Shown here: one piece after another, positions 1 to 8,091 of the stretch
Position numbering within the stretch: the first letter of the stretch is position 1
How the letters are laid out: every line of letters starts with the position of its first letter
Assembly (NCBI GenBank): GCA_041504365.1
Contig: CP167917.1
Coordinates: 186,001 to 250,000, forward strand
Reading direction: 5' to 3'
DNA: 64,000 nt
Source: Dryocola sp. LX212
GTDB lineage: Bacteria > Pseudomonadota > Gammaproteobacteria > Enterobacterales > Enterobacteriaceae
The notes under the pieces: model-generated
What the model saw: only the letters and a program-made list of their open reading frames with translations
Told to the model about the DNA's origin: nothing
The model's database searches: none
Translations under genes and position numbers: made by a program

Positions 1-1923
1 CCCTTCGCCATACGCGGGGATTTAGGGGTCGCGTGGGAGCGTAATAAAGAGGAAACCGGCTGGCGCAGCTGGGTGCCCTGGCCGCACGTTCATGCCGAAG
101 ATATTATTCTGGGTAATCCCCCGGAAATTCCTGAAGTCACCATGGTGCACCTGCCCCGCGTAGATGCCACTCTTGCGCCGCTGGCGCTGCTCACTAAAAC
201 CGTCTATATCCCGTGGATCAAGCTGGTGCAGCCTGATGCGCGGATCATCCGTCTTTCCGAAAAGACCAATAACTGGACGTTTAAGCTGGCGGGGGATGAC
301 AAAAAAGACCCGAACGCGCAGCCGTCCGCCTGGTCTTTCCGCATGGACAATATCCTGTTCGATAAAGGGCGCATCTCCGTTGACGATAAGGTCAGCAAGG
401 CGGATATGGTGATCCTGGTCGACCCGCTAGGCAAACCTCTGCCGTTTAATGAAGTCTCCGGGGCGAAGCCAACCGGAAAAGACGCCGCGAAAGCGGGCGA
501 CTACGTGTTTGGCCTGAAGGTAAACGGGCGCTACAACGGCGAGCCAATCGAAGGGACGGGGAAAATCGGCGGCATGCTGGCGCTGCGCAGCGAAGGCGAC
601 ACGGCCTTCCCGGTGCAGGCTGACGTTCGCTCCGGCAATTCCCGCGTCGTGCTTATCGGGACCGTGAACGACCCGATGAAAATGGGCGGCGTGGACCTGA
701 GGCTGAAGTTCTCCGGCGACTCGCTGGGCAACCTCTACGATCTGACCGGCGTGCTGCTGCCGGATACGCCGCCGTTTGAAACGGACGGCCACCTGCTGGC
801 GAAAATCGATACCGAAAAGGGTTCGGTCTTCCGCTATCTGAACTTCAACGGCCGCATTGGCGACAGCGATATCCACGGCTCGCTGACCTATTCGCAGGGC
901 AAGCCGCGTCCGAAGCTTGAAGGCGACCTGGAGTCGAAACAGCTGCGGCTGGCAGATTTAGGGCCGCTGATTGGCGTGGATTCCGGCAAGGGCGCGCAGC
1001 AGAGCAAGAAATCCGAAGAGAAGAAGGGCGAGAAAACGGTTCAGCCTGCGGACAAAGTTCTGCCGTACGACCGTTTCGAAACGGATAAATGGGACGTGAT
1101 GGACGCGGACGTGCGCTTCAAAGGCGGCCGCATCGAACACAGCGGCACCCTGCCGCTGAGCGATCTCTCTACGCACGTGATCCTGAAGAATGCCGACCTG
1201 CGCCTCCAGCCGCTGAAATTTGGCATGGCGGGGGGGACCATCAGCGCCAATATTCATCTGGAAGGGGATAAGAAGCCGATGCAGGGGCGGGCGGACATTC
1301 AGGCGCGCCGTCTGCAGCTTAAGCAGCTGATGCCAAAAGTAGAATCCATGCAGAAAACCCTCGGCGAGCTGAACGGCGATGCGGATCTTCGCGGCCAGGG
1401 CAACTCCATTGCAGCGCTGCTTGGCAGCAGTGACGGGAACCTCAAGCTGCTGATGAACGACGGGCTGATCAGCCGTAACCTGATGGAAATTGTTGGCCTT
1501 AACGTCGGGAACTACATCGTCGGGGCAATCTTTGGCGATGACGAGGTGCGCATCAACTGCGCCGCCGCGAACCTTGATTTACGCAACGGGGTGGCAACGC
1601 CGCGCATCTTCGCCTTTGATACCGAAAACGCGCTGATCAACGTGACGGGAACGACTAACTTCGCCAGCGAGCGGCTTGATCTGACCATCGACCCGGAGAG
1701 CAAAGGGATCCGCATCATGACCCTGCGCTCGCCGCTCTACGTGCGCGGCACGTTCAAAAATCCGGATGCGGGCGTGAAGCCCGGGCCGCTGATTGCCCGT
1801 GGCGCAGTCGCCGCCGCGCTGGCAACGCTGGTCACCCCGGCCGCCGCGCTGCTGGCGCTAGTCTCGCCGTCTGAAGGGGATGAAAACCAGTGCCGTAATA
1901 TTCTGGGGCAGATGAAGAAGTGA
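1..1923 (+). CDS. yhjG: AsmA family protein YhjG, 5'-truncated by the window edge
   Basis: The reading frame is open from base 1, so the gene starts before the window; 640 C-terminal residues are visible, against about 690 in the E. coli protein. The sequence is the beta-rich, low-complexity type typical of AsmA-like proteins, which are anchored in the inner membrane and face the periplasm. The C-terminal part (about the last 200 residues) has the AsmA-type pattern of LNGDADLRGQG, a conserved DGLI segment and IDPESKGIRIMTLRSPLYVRGTFKNP. A lysine/glutamate-rich linker lies near residue 330 of the visible part. AsmA proteins are implicated in lipid transport or outer-membrane homeostasis; the specific role of YhjG is unknown. 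Gene order with yhjE and yhjD supports the assignment. Confidence 0.9.
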   Translation, partial: PFAIRGDLGVAWERNKEETGWRSWVPWPHVHAEDIILGNPPEIPEVTMVHLPRVDATLAPLALLTKTVYIPWIKLVQPDARIIRLSEKTNNWTFKLAGDDKKDPNAQPSAWSFRMDNILFDKGRISVDDKVSKADMVILVDPLGKPLPFNEVSGAKPTGKDAAKAGDYVFGLKVNGRYNGEPIEGTGKIGGMLALRSEGDTAFPVQADVRSGNSRVVLIGTVNDPMKMGGVDLRLKFSGDSLGNLYDLTGVLLPDTPPFETDGHLLAKIDTEKGSVFRYLNFNGRIGDSDIHGSLTYSQGKPRPKLEGDLESKQLRLADLGPLIGVDSGKGAQQSKKSEEKKGEKTVQPADKVLPYDRFETDKWDVMDADVRFKGGRIEHSGTLPLSDLSTHVILKNADLRLQPLKFGMAGGTISANIHLEGDKKPMQGRADIQARRLQLKQLMPKVESMQKTLGELNGDADLRGQGNSIAALLGSSDGNLKLLMNDGLISRNLMEIVGLNVGNYIVGAIFGDDEVRINCAAANLDLRNGVATPRIFAFDTENALINVTGTTNFASERLDLTIDPESKGIRIMTLRSPLYVRGTFKNPDAGVKPGPLIARGAVAAALATLVTPAAALLALVSPSEGDENQCRNILGQMKK

Positions 1924-2002
1924 TATTGCTTAAATAATTTTTACGATCTAGATTCCCTTAAACACATGGACTCGTCATGTGTTTAAGGGAAAAGGAAAGG
2001 CC

Positions 2003-2170
2003 ATGGAGCAAGGAAAGAAACCAGATCGTTGCATAAAACCATTTGTCGAATTGAAAAGTAAATACATAAAACAGCAACATTGGAAGGAACATAACCGTGA
2101 GGGGCTTCAGGAGCTAAACCGTATTACAGAGATAAGCGGGAACTTTGCGAATGAACACCGGAAATTTTGA
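2003..2170 (+). pseudogene. CcdA-like antitoxin remnant, no toxin partner
   Basis: A 55-residue ORF starts at an ATG preceded by a good AAGGAAAGG ribosome site. Its C-terminal half (WKEHNREGLQELNR, then GNFANEHRKF) matches the toxin-binding C-terminus of CcdA antitoxins (WKAENREGM..., GSFADENRDW). The N-terminal ribbon-helix-helix DNA-binding half of CcdA is missing or unrecognisable, and no ccdB-like toxin follows: the next 180 bases hold only palindromic repeats. I therefore read it as a solitary, decayed antitoxin; a short functional anti-toxin peptide cannot be excluded. A GTG 24 bases upstream (1979) is an alternative start. Confidence 0.5.
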
Positions 2171-2247
2171 TGTTAGTAAACATACTCACAAAATAGAAAA
2201 GTAATAAATTTAATAGAGTATTTTTCATCAAGAATATGAAAAATAGT

Positions 2248-2342
2248 GTCGGAAGGCGCCAGGCTTTTCCGACCTACAATTTCACAAAGTATTAACTTAT
2301 TACGTGAAATTATAGGGTGGAAAAGCGCTGGCGCCTTCCACC
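2248..2342. repeat. Paired REP palindromes (BIME-like) between convergent genes
   Basis: Two palindromic units in opposite orientation, 2248-2277 and 2313-2342, share the core GGAAGGCGCCAG / CTGGCGCCTTCC. Between them TTTCAC and GTGAAA form a further small inverted repeat. The arrangement lies between the convergent antitoxin remnant and yhjE and could fold into a long hairpin that also stops transcription. Confidence 0.7.
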
Positions 2343-2348
2343 AAAAGG

Positions 2349-3674
2349 TTACAGCGACTGGTGACGAGTCTCTTTGGTCAGCAGCAGCGCAATCAGCGTC
2401 AAAACGGACATGCCCGCCAGATAGACACCGACGTAGAACAGGCCGTAGTTGGACTGCAGCCAGGTGGCGATATACGGCGCGACGGATGCGCCCAGAATCG
2501 ACGCCACGTTATAAGAGAACGACGCACCGGTGTAGCGCACTTCCGTCGGGAAAAGCTCCGGCAGCAGCGCGCCCATCGGGCCGAACGTCAGGCCCATCAG
2601 GCTCAGGCCAATCAGCAGGAACGCCATCACCAGCGCTTCGCTCCCCGAGCCCAGCAGCGGCTGGAACAGGCAAAGCGCAAAGATAATCATCAGGCTGGTA
2701 ATCACAATCATGCACTTGCGGCGGCCAAAGGCATCCGCCAGGTAGCCCGCAATCGGCACCATCACGCCAAACCCAATTACCGCCATCATCAGCATCCACA
2801 GCACGTCGTTGCGCGAGAAGCCCAGGCCCACCGGGATAGCGGCGGTGCTGTAGGTCATGGAATACACCGTCATGATATAGAACAGCGTGTAGGTGGCGAG
2901 CATGATAAACGTGCCCAGAATCGTCGCTTTCAGATGCTTGCTGAGCAGCGTGCCCATCGGCACTTTCACCTGCTTGCCCGCTTTGGCGATTTTGGCAAAT
3001 ACCGGCGTTTCATGCAGCGAGACGCGAACGTACAGGCCGATAATCACCAGCACCGCAGAGAGGATAAACGGCACGCGCCAGCCCCATGACATGAACTGTT
3101 CGTCGGTCAGCAGCCAGGAGAGCAGCAGGAAGGTGCCGTTGGCAAAGAAGAAGCCGATTGGCGCGCCGAGCTGCGGGAAGGAGCCATACAGCGCACGTTT
3201 ACCCTTTGGCGCGTTCTCCGTTGCCAGCAACGCGGCACCGCCCCATTCCCCGCCCAGGCCAAGCCCCTGACCAAAGCGCGCCAGCGCCAGCAGCATCGGG
3301 GCCAGCACGCCGATAGTTTCATAGCCCGGCAGCAGGCCAATAATTACCGTGGAGACGCCCATGGTCAGCAGCGAGGCAACCAGCGTCACCTTGCGGCCCA
3401 CGCGGTCGCCGAAGTGACCAAACAGCGCGGAGCCAATCGGGCGGGCGACGAAGGCGATGGCAAAGGTCGCCAGCGACTGTAGCGTGGCGGCCGTCGGGTC
3501 ACCCTGTGGGAAGAAGATGTGCGGGAAGACAATCACCGCTGCGGTGGCATAGATATAGAAGTCGAAGAACTCAATGGCCGTGCCGACCAGAGAGGCAACG
3601 ACCACTTTTCCCCGTGAGTTGACCGGCGTGCTCTCAGTCTCGGTATCGATAGATGTGGCAATAGATGCTTGCAT
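2349..3674 (-). CDS. yhjE: MFS metabolite:H+ symporter YhjE
   Basis: This 441-residue protein has about 12 membrane segments and the loop 2-3 signature GHFGDRVGRK, typical of the MHS (metabolite:H+ symporter) branch of the major facilitator superfamily, which includes ShiA, ProP and YhjE. The length matches E. coli YhjE (440). The position between yhjG and yhjD is as in E. coli. The natural substrate is unknown; relatives carry organic acids or osmolytes. It is probably transcribed alone, leftward, from the 340-base gap upstream. Confidence 0.9.
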   Translation of the reverse strand: MQASIATSIDTETESTPVNSRGKVVVASLVGTAIEFFDFYIYATAAVIVFPHIFFPQGDPTAATLQSLATFAIAFVARPIGSALFGHFGDRVGRKVTLVASLLTMGVSTVIIGLLPGYETIGVLAPMLLALARFGQGLGLGGEWGGAALLATENAPKGKRALYGSFPQLGAPIGFFFANGTFLLLSWLLTDEQFMSWGWRVPFILSAVLVIIGLYVRVSLHETPVFAKIAKAGKQVKVPMGTLLSKHLKATILGTFIMLATYTLFYIMTVYSMTYSTAAIPVGLGFSRNDVLWMLMMAVIGFGVMVPIAGYLADAFGRRKCMIVITSLMIIFALCLFQPLLGSGSEALVMAFLLIGLSLMGLTFGPMGALLPELFPTEVRYTGASFSYNVASILGASVAPYIATWLQSNYGLFYVGVYLAGMSVLTLIALLLTKETRHQSL

Positions 3675-4016
3675 AATTTTTTCTTATTTATATGGCGACG
3701 AAGGGCCATATTACGCACAGCAAAAGCCTGATTTCAACGCGGCAGGCGGCCCGGGCGTGCTCGAAAATTGGTCATAAAGCGAATAATTTTCATCCCGAGG
3801 TGGAAGCAGCTCATATATTCTTATATTCACTAATAAGGCAGATAATAAAGCTGCTTTTGGGTTAAATAAAAGTTACAGGCTGGATTTATGTTCTGGGGTG
3901 GCTGTCGGGGCTGGATACAATTTTGGTGGATTGTGCCTGCGCTTATCCACCCTGGATAATGCTGCGATTCGTAGGGGATAAGCGCAGGCGTCGTTCACCG
4001 ATATGTTTCAAATACG
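3675..4016. other. Intergenic region upstream of yhjE with a REP palindrome
   Basis: No gene is visible here. The part next to yhjE is AT-rich and should carry its promoter, though no clear -35/-10 pair stands out. The left-hand side of the yhjD end contains a perfect 14-base inverted repeat (3935-3948 with 3976-3989), listed separately. Confidence 0.6.
3935..3989. repeat. REP-type palindrome downstream of yhjD
   Basis: GCCTGCGCTTATCC (3935-3948) is repeated exactly in inverted form at 3976-3989. The GCGCTTATCC core is the usual enterobacterial REP motif. It lies just 3' of yhjD and may protect or terminate its mRNA. Confidence 0.75.
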
Positions 4017-5081
4017 TTATTTATGGGTTTTCCCGGGCATCCTCGGGTCGTCTTTGTACTCCGCCGTGGCAATCCACGCCGCGCAGAACAGCGTTAAGCG
4101 GGCGAAGAAATAGAAGAAAGCCATCAGCCCCAGCACGGAGCCAAAGGCCGCGCCGGATGGCGAGCTGACCAGTTTTGGCAGGCTGTAGGTCATGATGATT
4201 TTAATCACCTCAAAGCCGATGGCGGCAATAAACGTGCCGCGTATCAGCGCCTTTTTACGCGGGCGGTGGCGCGGCAGACGCCAGAAAATCCAGAAGAACA
4301 GCAGGTAGTTGGCGGCAATAGAAATGGCGAGGCCGATCAGGTGCCAGGCCGGTTTCAGCCACTCAATGCTGTCCAGATGCAGGAAACTAATGATGGTCGC
4401 CTGCGCCGAACCGGCAATCGACGTAATGGAAAGCGTGACGACCAGCGCCACCAGCAGGCCAATCAGCGAGATAAAATCGCGCAGATATTTCACCCAAAAT
4501 TTTTCCTCGTCCTTTGGATTGCGCTCCCACCTGTCACGCGACTGTGCGCGCACCGCCTCGCGCAGATTTCCCATCCAGTTGATGCCTGAGTAAAGCGCAA
4601 TCAGCAGGCCGACCAGCCCGACCGTGGTGCGCTGCTGCACGGCGGTATTAATAATATTCTTCAGCGTTGCCGCAAGCGTGGGGTCGCTGACGTTGGTGAA
4701 AATCTTGTTGAAGATATCCTGCAGCAGCGTCGGGTGAGAGGCGAGAACATACCCGCCAGCGGCGAAGGCCACCATCATGATGGGGATGAGCGACAGGAAC
4801 GAGAAGTAGGTGATCGCCGCCCCGAACTGATTGCCCAGCCGGTCGTTGAAACGTTCGGCTGCGCGTATCAGATGGGCAAACATCGGTCGTCTGACCGTTT
4901 TGTTCACGGTATCAATGGTGTGGTTAACCGTCGCGTTGCTGGTCTTGATTTTTACCAGCGGGTCCGCGTTGTCCGGCTGTTCCGCAGGCGCGGCTGCGGG
5001 TTTGGGGTCCGTCTGAAACTGGGCGACCGGCTCGTAATCGAGCGAATCGGTAGGACGTTTTTCCTGATTATCCGGCATCAA
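4017..5081 (-). CDS. yhjD: Inner-membrane protein YhjD (BrkB/YihY family)
   Basis: The protein has 354 residues, against 337 in E. coli. The N-terminal 70 residues are hydrophilic and variable; from about residue 70 it follows E. coli YhjD closely (FNDRLGNQFGAAITYFSFLS, then several membrane segments, ending AEYKDDPRMPGK). It belongs to the YihY/BrkB family of polytopic inner-membrane proteins. E. coli YhjD has been linked to lipid A precursor export, because mutations in it suppress loss of MsbA or Kdo; the biochemical activity is unsettled. A second ATG three bases in (MPDN) is an equally good start. Confidence 0.9.
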   Translation of the reverse strand: MMPDNQEKRPTDSLDYEPVAQFQTDPKPAAAPAEQPDNADPLVKIKTSNATVNHTIDTVNKTVRRPMFAHLIRAAERFNDRLGNQFGAAITYFSFLSLIPIMMVAFAAGGYVLASHPTLLQDIFNKIFTNVSDPTLAATLKNIINTAVQQRTTVGLVGLLIALYSGINWMGNLREAVRAQSRDRWERNPKDEEKFWVKYLRDFISLIGLLVALVVTLSITSIAGSAQATIISFLHLDSIEWLKPAWHLIGLAISIAANYLLFFWIFWRLPRHRPRKKALIRGTFIAAIGFEVIKIIMTYSLPKLVSSPSGAAFGSVLGLMAFFYFFARLTLFCAAWIATAEYKDDPRMPGKTHK

Positions 5082-5128
5082 TGGTTCCTTATCTTTGGGC
5101 TGGACGTTAGGGAATTATAGCCCGAACG

Positions 5129-6028
5129 CTAATCGACATAGGATTTCATTGCCCCGGTGAGCCATTCCATAAACAAATGTACCCGCCGCGACAGGTTGCG
5201 GCGATGGGGATACAGCAGCGAAACGGGCAGGGGAGCCGCACGATACTGGGGCAGGATCTCAATGAGTTTTTTGCTTTTGAGGTGCTCTTTCAGGCCGATC
5301 CGCGGCGCCTGAATAATCCCCAGCCCGGCCAGACACGCGGCCTGGTACGTCTCCGTGCTGTTGACGGTGATCACCCCGCCGGTTTTTATCCACCGAGCTG
5401 ATTTCTCCTCCCAGACCTCAAACCCCTGCGGGCGGGTGCCGAGATTGACGGCGTAATGCACCACGGCATGTGAGGCGAGATCCTCCAGTGAATCCGGGTA
5501 GCCGAAGCGCGCCAGATAGTCCGGGCTGGCACAGTTAACCTGCGTCAGTTTGCCAACCGGGCGTGCCACCAGACCTGAATCCTTCAGGTGTCCAACGCGT
5601 ACCACGCAGTCAAAACCTTCCCGCACCACATCAACCAGCCTGTCGCTGCTACTTAGCTCCAGTTCAATCCCCGGATACTGCTGCAAAAAAGCCGGCAGTT
5701 TGTTCAACACCAGATTTCTGGCCAGCGACACGGGCATGTCCACGCGCAGACGTCCGCTGATGGTGGAGGGATCGTGCAAAAAAAGACCATCCAGCTCTTC
5801 AAGGTTGGCGAGCAGATCCCGACAGCGTTCGTAATAGACCATACCGTCCTGGGTTAACTGTACCCGGCGGGTGGTGCGATAGAGTAAACGTGTGCCCAGC
5901 GCGCTTTCCAGCGCCTGGATCTGCCGGGATACGCTACCTTTAGGTAGCCCGAGGGTGTCGGCGGCACGGGTAAAACTCTCCAGTTCAGCCACCCTGATGA
6001 ACAGCTGCATTGCCTGTATTTTATCCAC
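5129..6028 (-). CDS. yhjC: LysR family regulator YhjC
   Basis: I place the start at the GTG at 6028 (product starting DKIQAMQLFIRVAELESF), which gives 299 residues, the length of E. coli YhjC, and has GGTGG upstream. A longer frame to 6118 exists but its extra 30 residues do not resemble a LysR N-terminus. Residues 1-60 are the winged helix-turn-helix (RAADTLGLPKGSVSRQIQALE); the rest is the periplasmic-binding-like effector domain. The gene is divergent from the SDR oxidoreductase at 6148, so it probably controls that gene and itself from the shared 119-base region. Confidence 0.87.
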   Translation of the reverse strand: MDKIQAMQLFIRVAELESFTRAADTLGLPKGSVSRQIQALESALGTRLLYRTTRRVQLTQDGMVYYERCRDLLANLEELDGLFLHDPSTISGRLRVDMPVSLARNLVLNKLPAFLQQYPGIELELSSSDRLVDVVREGFDCVVRVGHLKDSGLVARPVGKLTQVNCASPDYLARFGYPDSLEDLASHAVVHYAVNLGTRPQGFEVWEEKSARWIKTGGVITVNSTETYQAACLAGLGIIQAPRIGLKEHLKSKKLIEILPQYRAAPLPVSLLYPHRRNLSRRVHLFMEWLTGAMKSYVD

Positions 6029-6147
6029 TAAAAACCACCATTGTTGTTTTAAATAAAACAGTGATGCGCATATAGCCATCTTTATTGATTTTTTAGCATC
6101 TAATAAGCTGTATCTCAATCACCATACAGCAACTAACGAGGCAAACT

Positions 6148-6906
6148 ATGAAACAAACCATCGCAATAGTGACCGGCGGCAGCCGTGGGTTAGGGAAAAA
6201 CGCCGCGCTGAAGCTGGCGGCCAGGGGCATTAATATTCTCCTCACCTATAACAGCAAGCAGCAAGAAGCGCAGGACGTTGTGCGTGAACTTGAGCTTAAA
6301 GGCGTGAAAGCGGTAGCCATTCCGCTGAACGTCGGCGAAAGCGCCAGCTTCGCGGCCTTTACGGCGGAAGTGAAACAGCAGCTGCATGATGTGTGGCAGC
6401 GCGACTCGTTTGATTATTTAGTAAACAACGCCGGTATTGGGCTGGACGCGTCGTACGAAAAAACGACGGAGGCGCAGTTCGATGAATTAATGAACATCCA
6501 CCTGAAGGGGCCTTTCTTCCTGACTCAGCACCTGCTGCCGCTGATGAAAAACGGCGGGCGCATTCTGAACGTCTCCACGGGGCTGACCCGCTTCGCATTC
6601 CCTGGCAAGGCTGCATACGCCACCATGAAAGGGGCGATGGAAGTGCTGACGAAGTATCAGGCCAAAGAACTAGGCGAACGCGGTATCTCGGTAAATATCA
6701 TTGCGCCGGGGGCGATTGCCACAGATTTTGGCGGCGGCGTCGTGCGGGATAATGAGCAGGTGCACAAGGCAATTGCGGAACATACCGCCCTGGGCCGCGT
6801 CGGCCAGCCGGATGATATCGGCGATGCTATTGCGGCAATTCTGAGCGATGAAATGGGCTGGGCCAACGCGCAGCGTATCGAGGTATCCGGCGGGATGATG
6901 CTGTAG
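6148..6906 (+). CDS. Short-chain dehydrogenase/reductase
   Basis: This 252-residue classical SDR has the nucleotide-binding motif TGGSRGLG (about residues 9-16), the structural NNAG, and the catalytic YATMK (YxxxK) with an upstream serine in NVSTG. The end GWANAQRIEVSGGMML is typical. The substrate is unknown; NAD(P)-dependent oxidoreduction of an alcohol or ketone is expected. It is divergently paired with the LysR gene yhjC, an arrangement common for LysR-controlled reductases. The ATG has GAGG eight bases upstream. Confidence 0.85.
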   Translation: MKQTIAIVTGGSRGLGKNAALKLAARGINILLTYNSKQQEAQDVVRELELKGVKAVAIPLNVGESASFAAFTAEVKQQLHDVWQRDSFDYLVNNAGIGLDASYEKTTEAQFDELMNIHLKGPFFLTQHLLPLMKNGGRILNVSTGLTRFAFPGKAAYATMKGAMEVLTKYQAKELGERGISVNIIAPGAIATDFGGGVVRDNEQVHKAIAEHTALGRVGQPDDIGDAIAAILSDEMGWANAQRIEVSGGMML

Positions 6907-7221
6907 GTTTGTTCCTCTCCCCTTCATGCGTCAGGGTGGGATATGCTAATTTGCTGGCATTTCGTTCACCCGTACGTCTGGCTATCTCTGCTGCCGTTGC
7001 GAACGGTGAACGTGCCAGGAGGTTTACCGCCGCAGGTGGCGATTTATTGCCGGGAGTCGGGAGCCCAGAGGGTGTGACGGCGAACACCCTATGGACGTTC
7101 ACCGGTTCGGTAGCAACATATGCCATCTGATGCAAAGTGAACGGCACCTTCTCGATCTCGCCAGTAACTGTTTCAAAGATCTATATAAGAGACAGCCCTG
7201 CGGGGGAGCGAATAAAGCTCG
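6907..7221. other. Gene-free stretch with coding-like bias and a Tn5-end-like 19-mer
   Basis: This 315-base stretch separates the SDR and the YgiW-type gene. It has open frames on both strands (6909-7130 plus, 6827-7147 minus) with no clear ribosome site. The plus frame ends in a glycine/leucine-rich segment that weakly recalls small Ash-like ORFs of P4-type satellites, but I cannot support a gene. At 7177-7195 there is a 19-base sequence close to transposon Tn5/IS50 ends (see findings). Confidence 0.35.
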
Positions 7222-7620
7222 CTACTGCTTCTGCAGGTGATCCACTTTCATCACGGCGGGCTTCTGCTTTTTATCCAGCGTGCCGTTAATAGCAACCAGC
7301 TGGTCGGGCTGTATGCTGCGGCCATCAAACACTGCCAGCGGGATGCTGACGTCCAGGGTGCCGCTCTTGTCTCTGAACTGGTACCGATCTTCCCCCGTTT
7401 TCTTAATCAGGTTACCGGTCAGCGAGACGCTGGCGCCGTCATGCATTGCCTTCGCCTGCACCACGGTCATCCCCTGCGCGTCTTCCATGCCGCGATAGCC
7501 TTTATCCATCGCATGCGGTGACGGTGGGGCGGCGTCCGTTTTTAGCCCACCCTGATCGTCGGCCAGTACAGAGCAGCTGAATAAGGCGGTGAATCCTGCA
7601 ATAACCAGAACTTTCTTCAT
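7222..7620 (-). CDS. YgiW/YdeI family periplasmic OB-fold stress protein
   Basis: The protein has 132 residues. The first about 20 form a signal peptide ([19 protein letters not shown], cleavage before DDQGG). The mature part contains the bacterial OB-fold (BOF) pattern: [23 protein letters not shown], then [15 protein letters not shown], then [16 protein letters not shown]. Family members YgiW and YdeI in E. coli and Salmonella help survival under peroxide, cationic peptides and other envelope stress. It appears to be a single-gene unit with GGAGAAACG upstream of the ATG. Confidence 0.85.
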   Translation of the reverse strand: MKKVLVIAGFTALFSCSVLADDQGGLKTDAAPPSPHAMDKGYRGMEDAQGMTVVQAKAMHDGASVSLTGNLIKKTGEDRYQFRDKSGTLDVSIPLAVFDGRSIQPDQLVAINGTLDKKQKPAVMKVDHLQKQ

Positions 7621-7741
7621 CGTTTCTCCTTAAGCTTGAGCTTTGGGTACACCCTTTAAGCCTGGCATAAGGTCGGAAAAACGTCTTTCTCTGGCCGGTT
7701 GTTAAAAAAGCGGCGCCGGAGATTAGCGCCGTCAGGCGTAT

Positions 7742-7915
7742 TTATTTCCTGCGTGATAGGTCATCCGGCGTCAGTCCAATGTCTCTTAATTGTTCCTTAC
7801 TCAGCTTCTGTAATGTGCGCTCCGTCTGGCGCAGCAGCCTTTTGTGCCGAAAATACTGGTAGATCATAATGAAGCCATAGAACGGTCTGCGAGCGCGGTT
7901 TTCTTCAAAGCCCAT
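7742..7915 (-). CDS. yjiS: DUF1127 small protein (YjiS-like)
   Basis: This 57-residue, arginine-rich protein starts at an ATG with GGAGAAAC upstream. The C-terminal half (LLRQTERTLQKLSKEQLRDIGLTPDDL) is the DUF1127 signature, where L-x-D-I-G-L is the core. DUF1127 proteins bind RNA or are linked to phosphate and carbon homeostasis in other bacteria; no function is known for YjiS. It stands divergent to the MocR gene at 8092, exactly like the yjiS-yjiR pair of E. coli, so it may be the target of that regulator. Confidence 0.8.
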   Translation of the reverse strand: MGFEENRARRPFYGFIMIYQYFRHKRLLRQTERTLQKLSKEQLRDIGLTPDDLSRRK

Positions 7916-8046
7916 GATGTTTCTCCTCTGGTCGGTTCGAGGTTAATCATGCGCCGCCATACAATTTGCAGACAGATTCAAATATAACTTTTATTTAACA
8001 TACAGAAGCGCTAAAACTTGAACTGAATGGTGCTCTGACCGGGAAT

Positions 8047-8074
8047 CTGTACTGGTTATCGGCTCTGTATGGTT
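8047..8074 (+). promoter_or_regulatory. Candidate MocR operator (direct repeat)
   Basis: CTGTACTGGTT (8047-8057) and CTGTATGGTT (8065-8074) are direct repeats with starts 18 bases apart, ending 17 bases before the yjiR start codon in the yjiS-yjiR intergenic region. MocR/PdxR regulators commonly bind direct repeats, so this is a candidate autoregulatory site; binding is inferred only from position and symmetry. Confidence 0.4.
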
Positions 8075-8091
8075 TAAAAAGAGGATACAGC

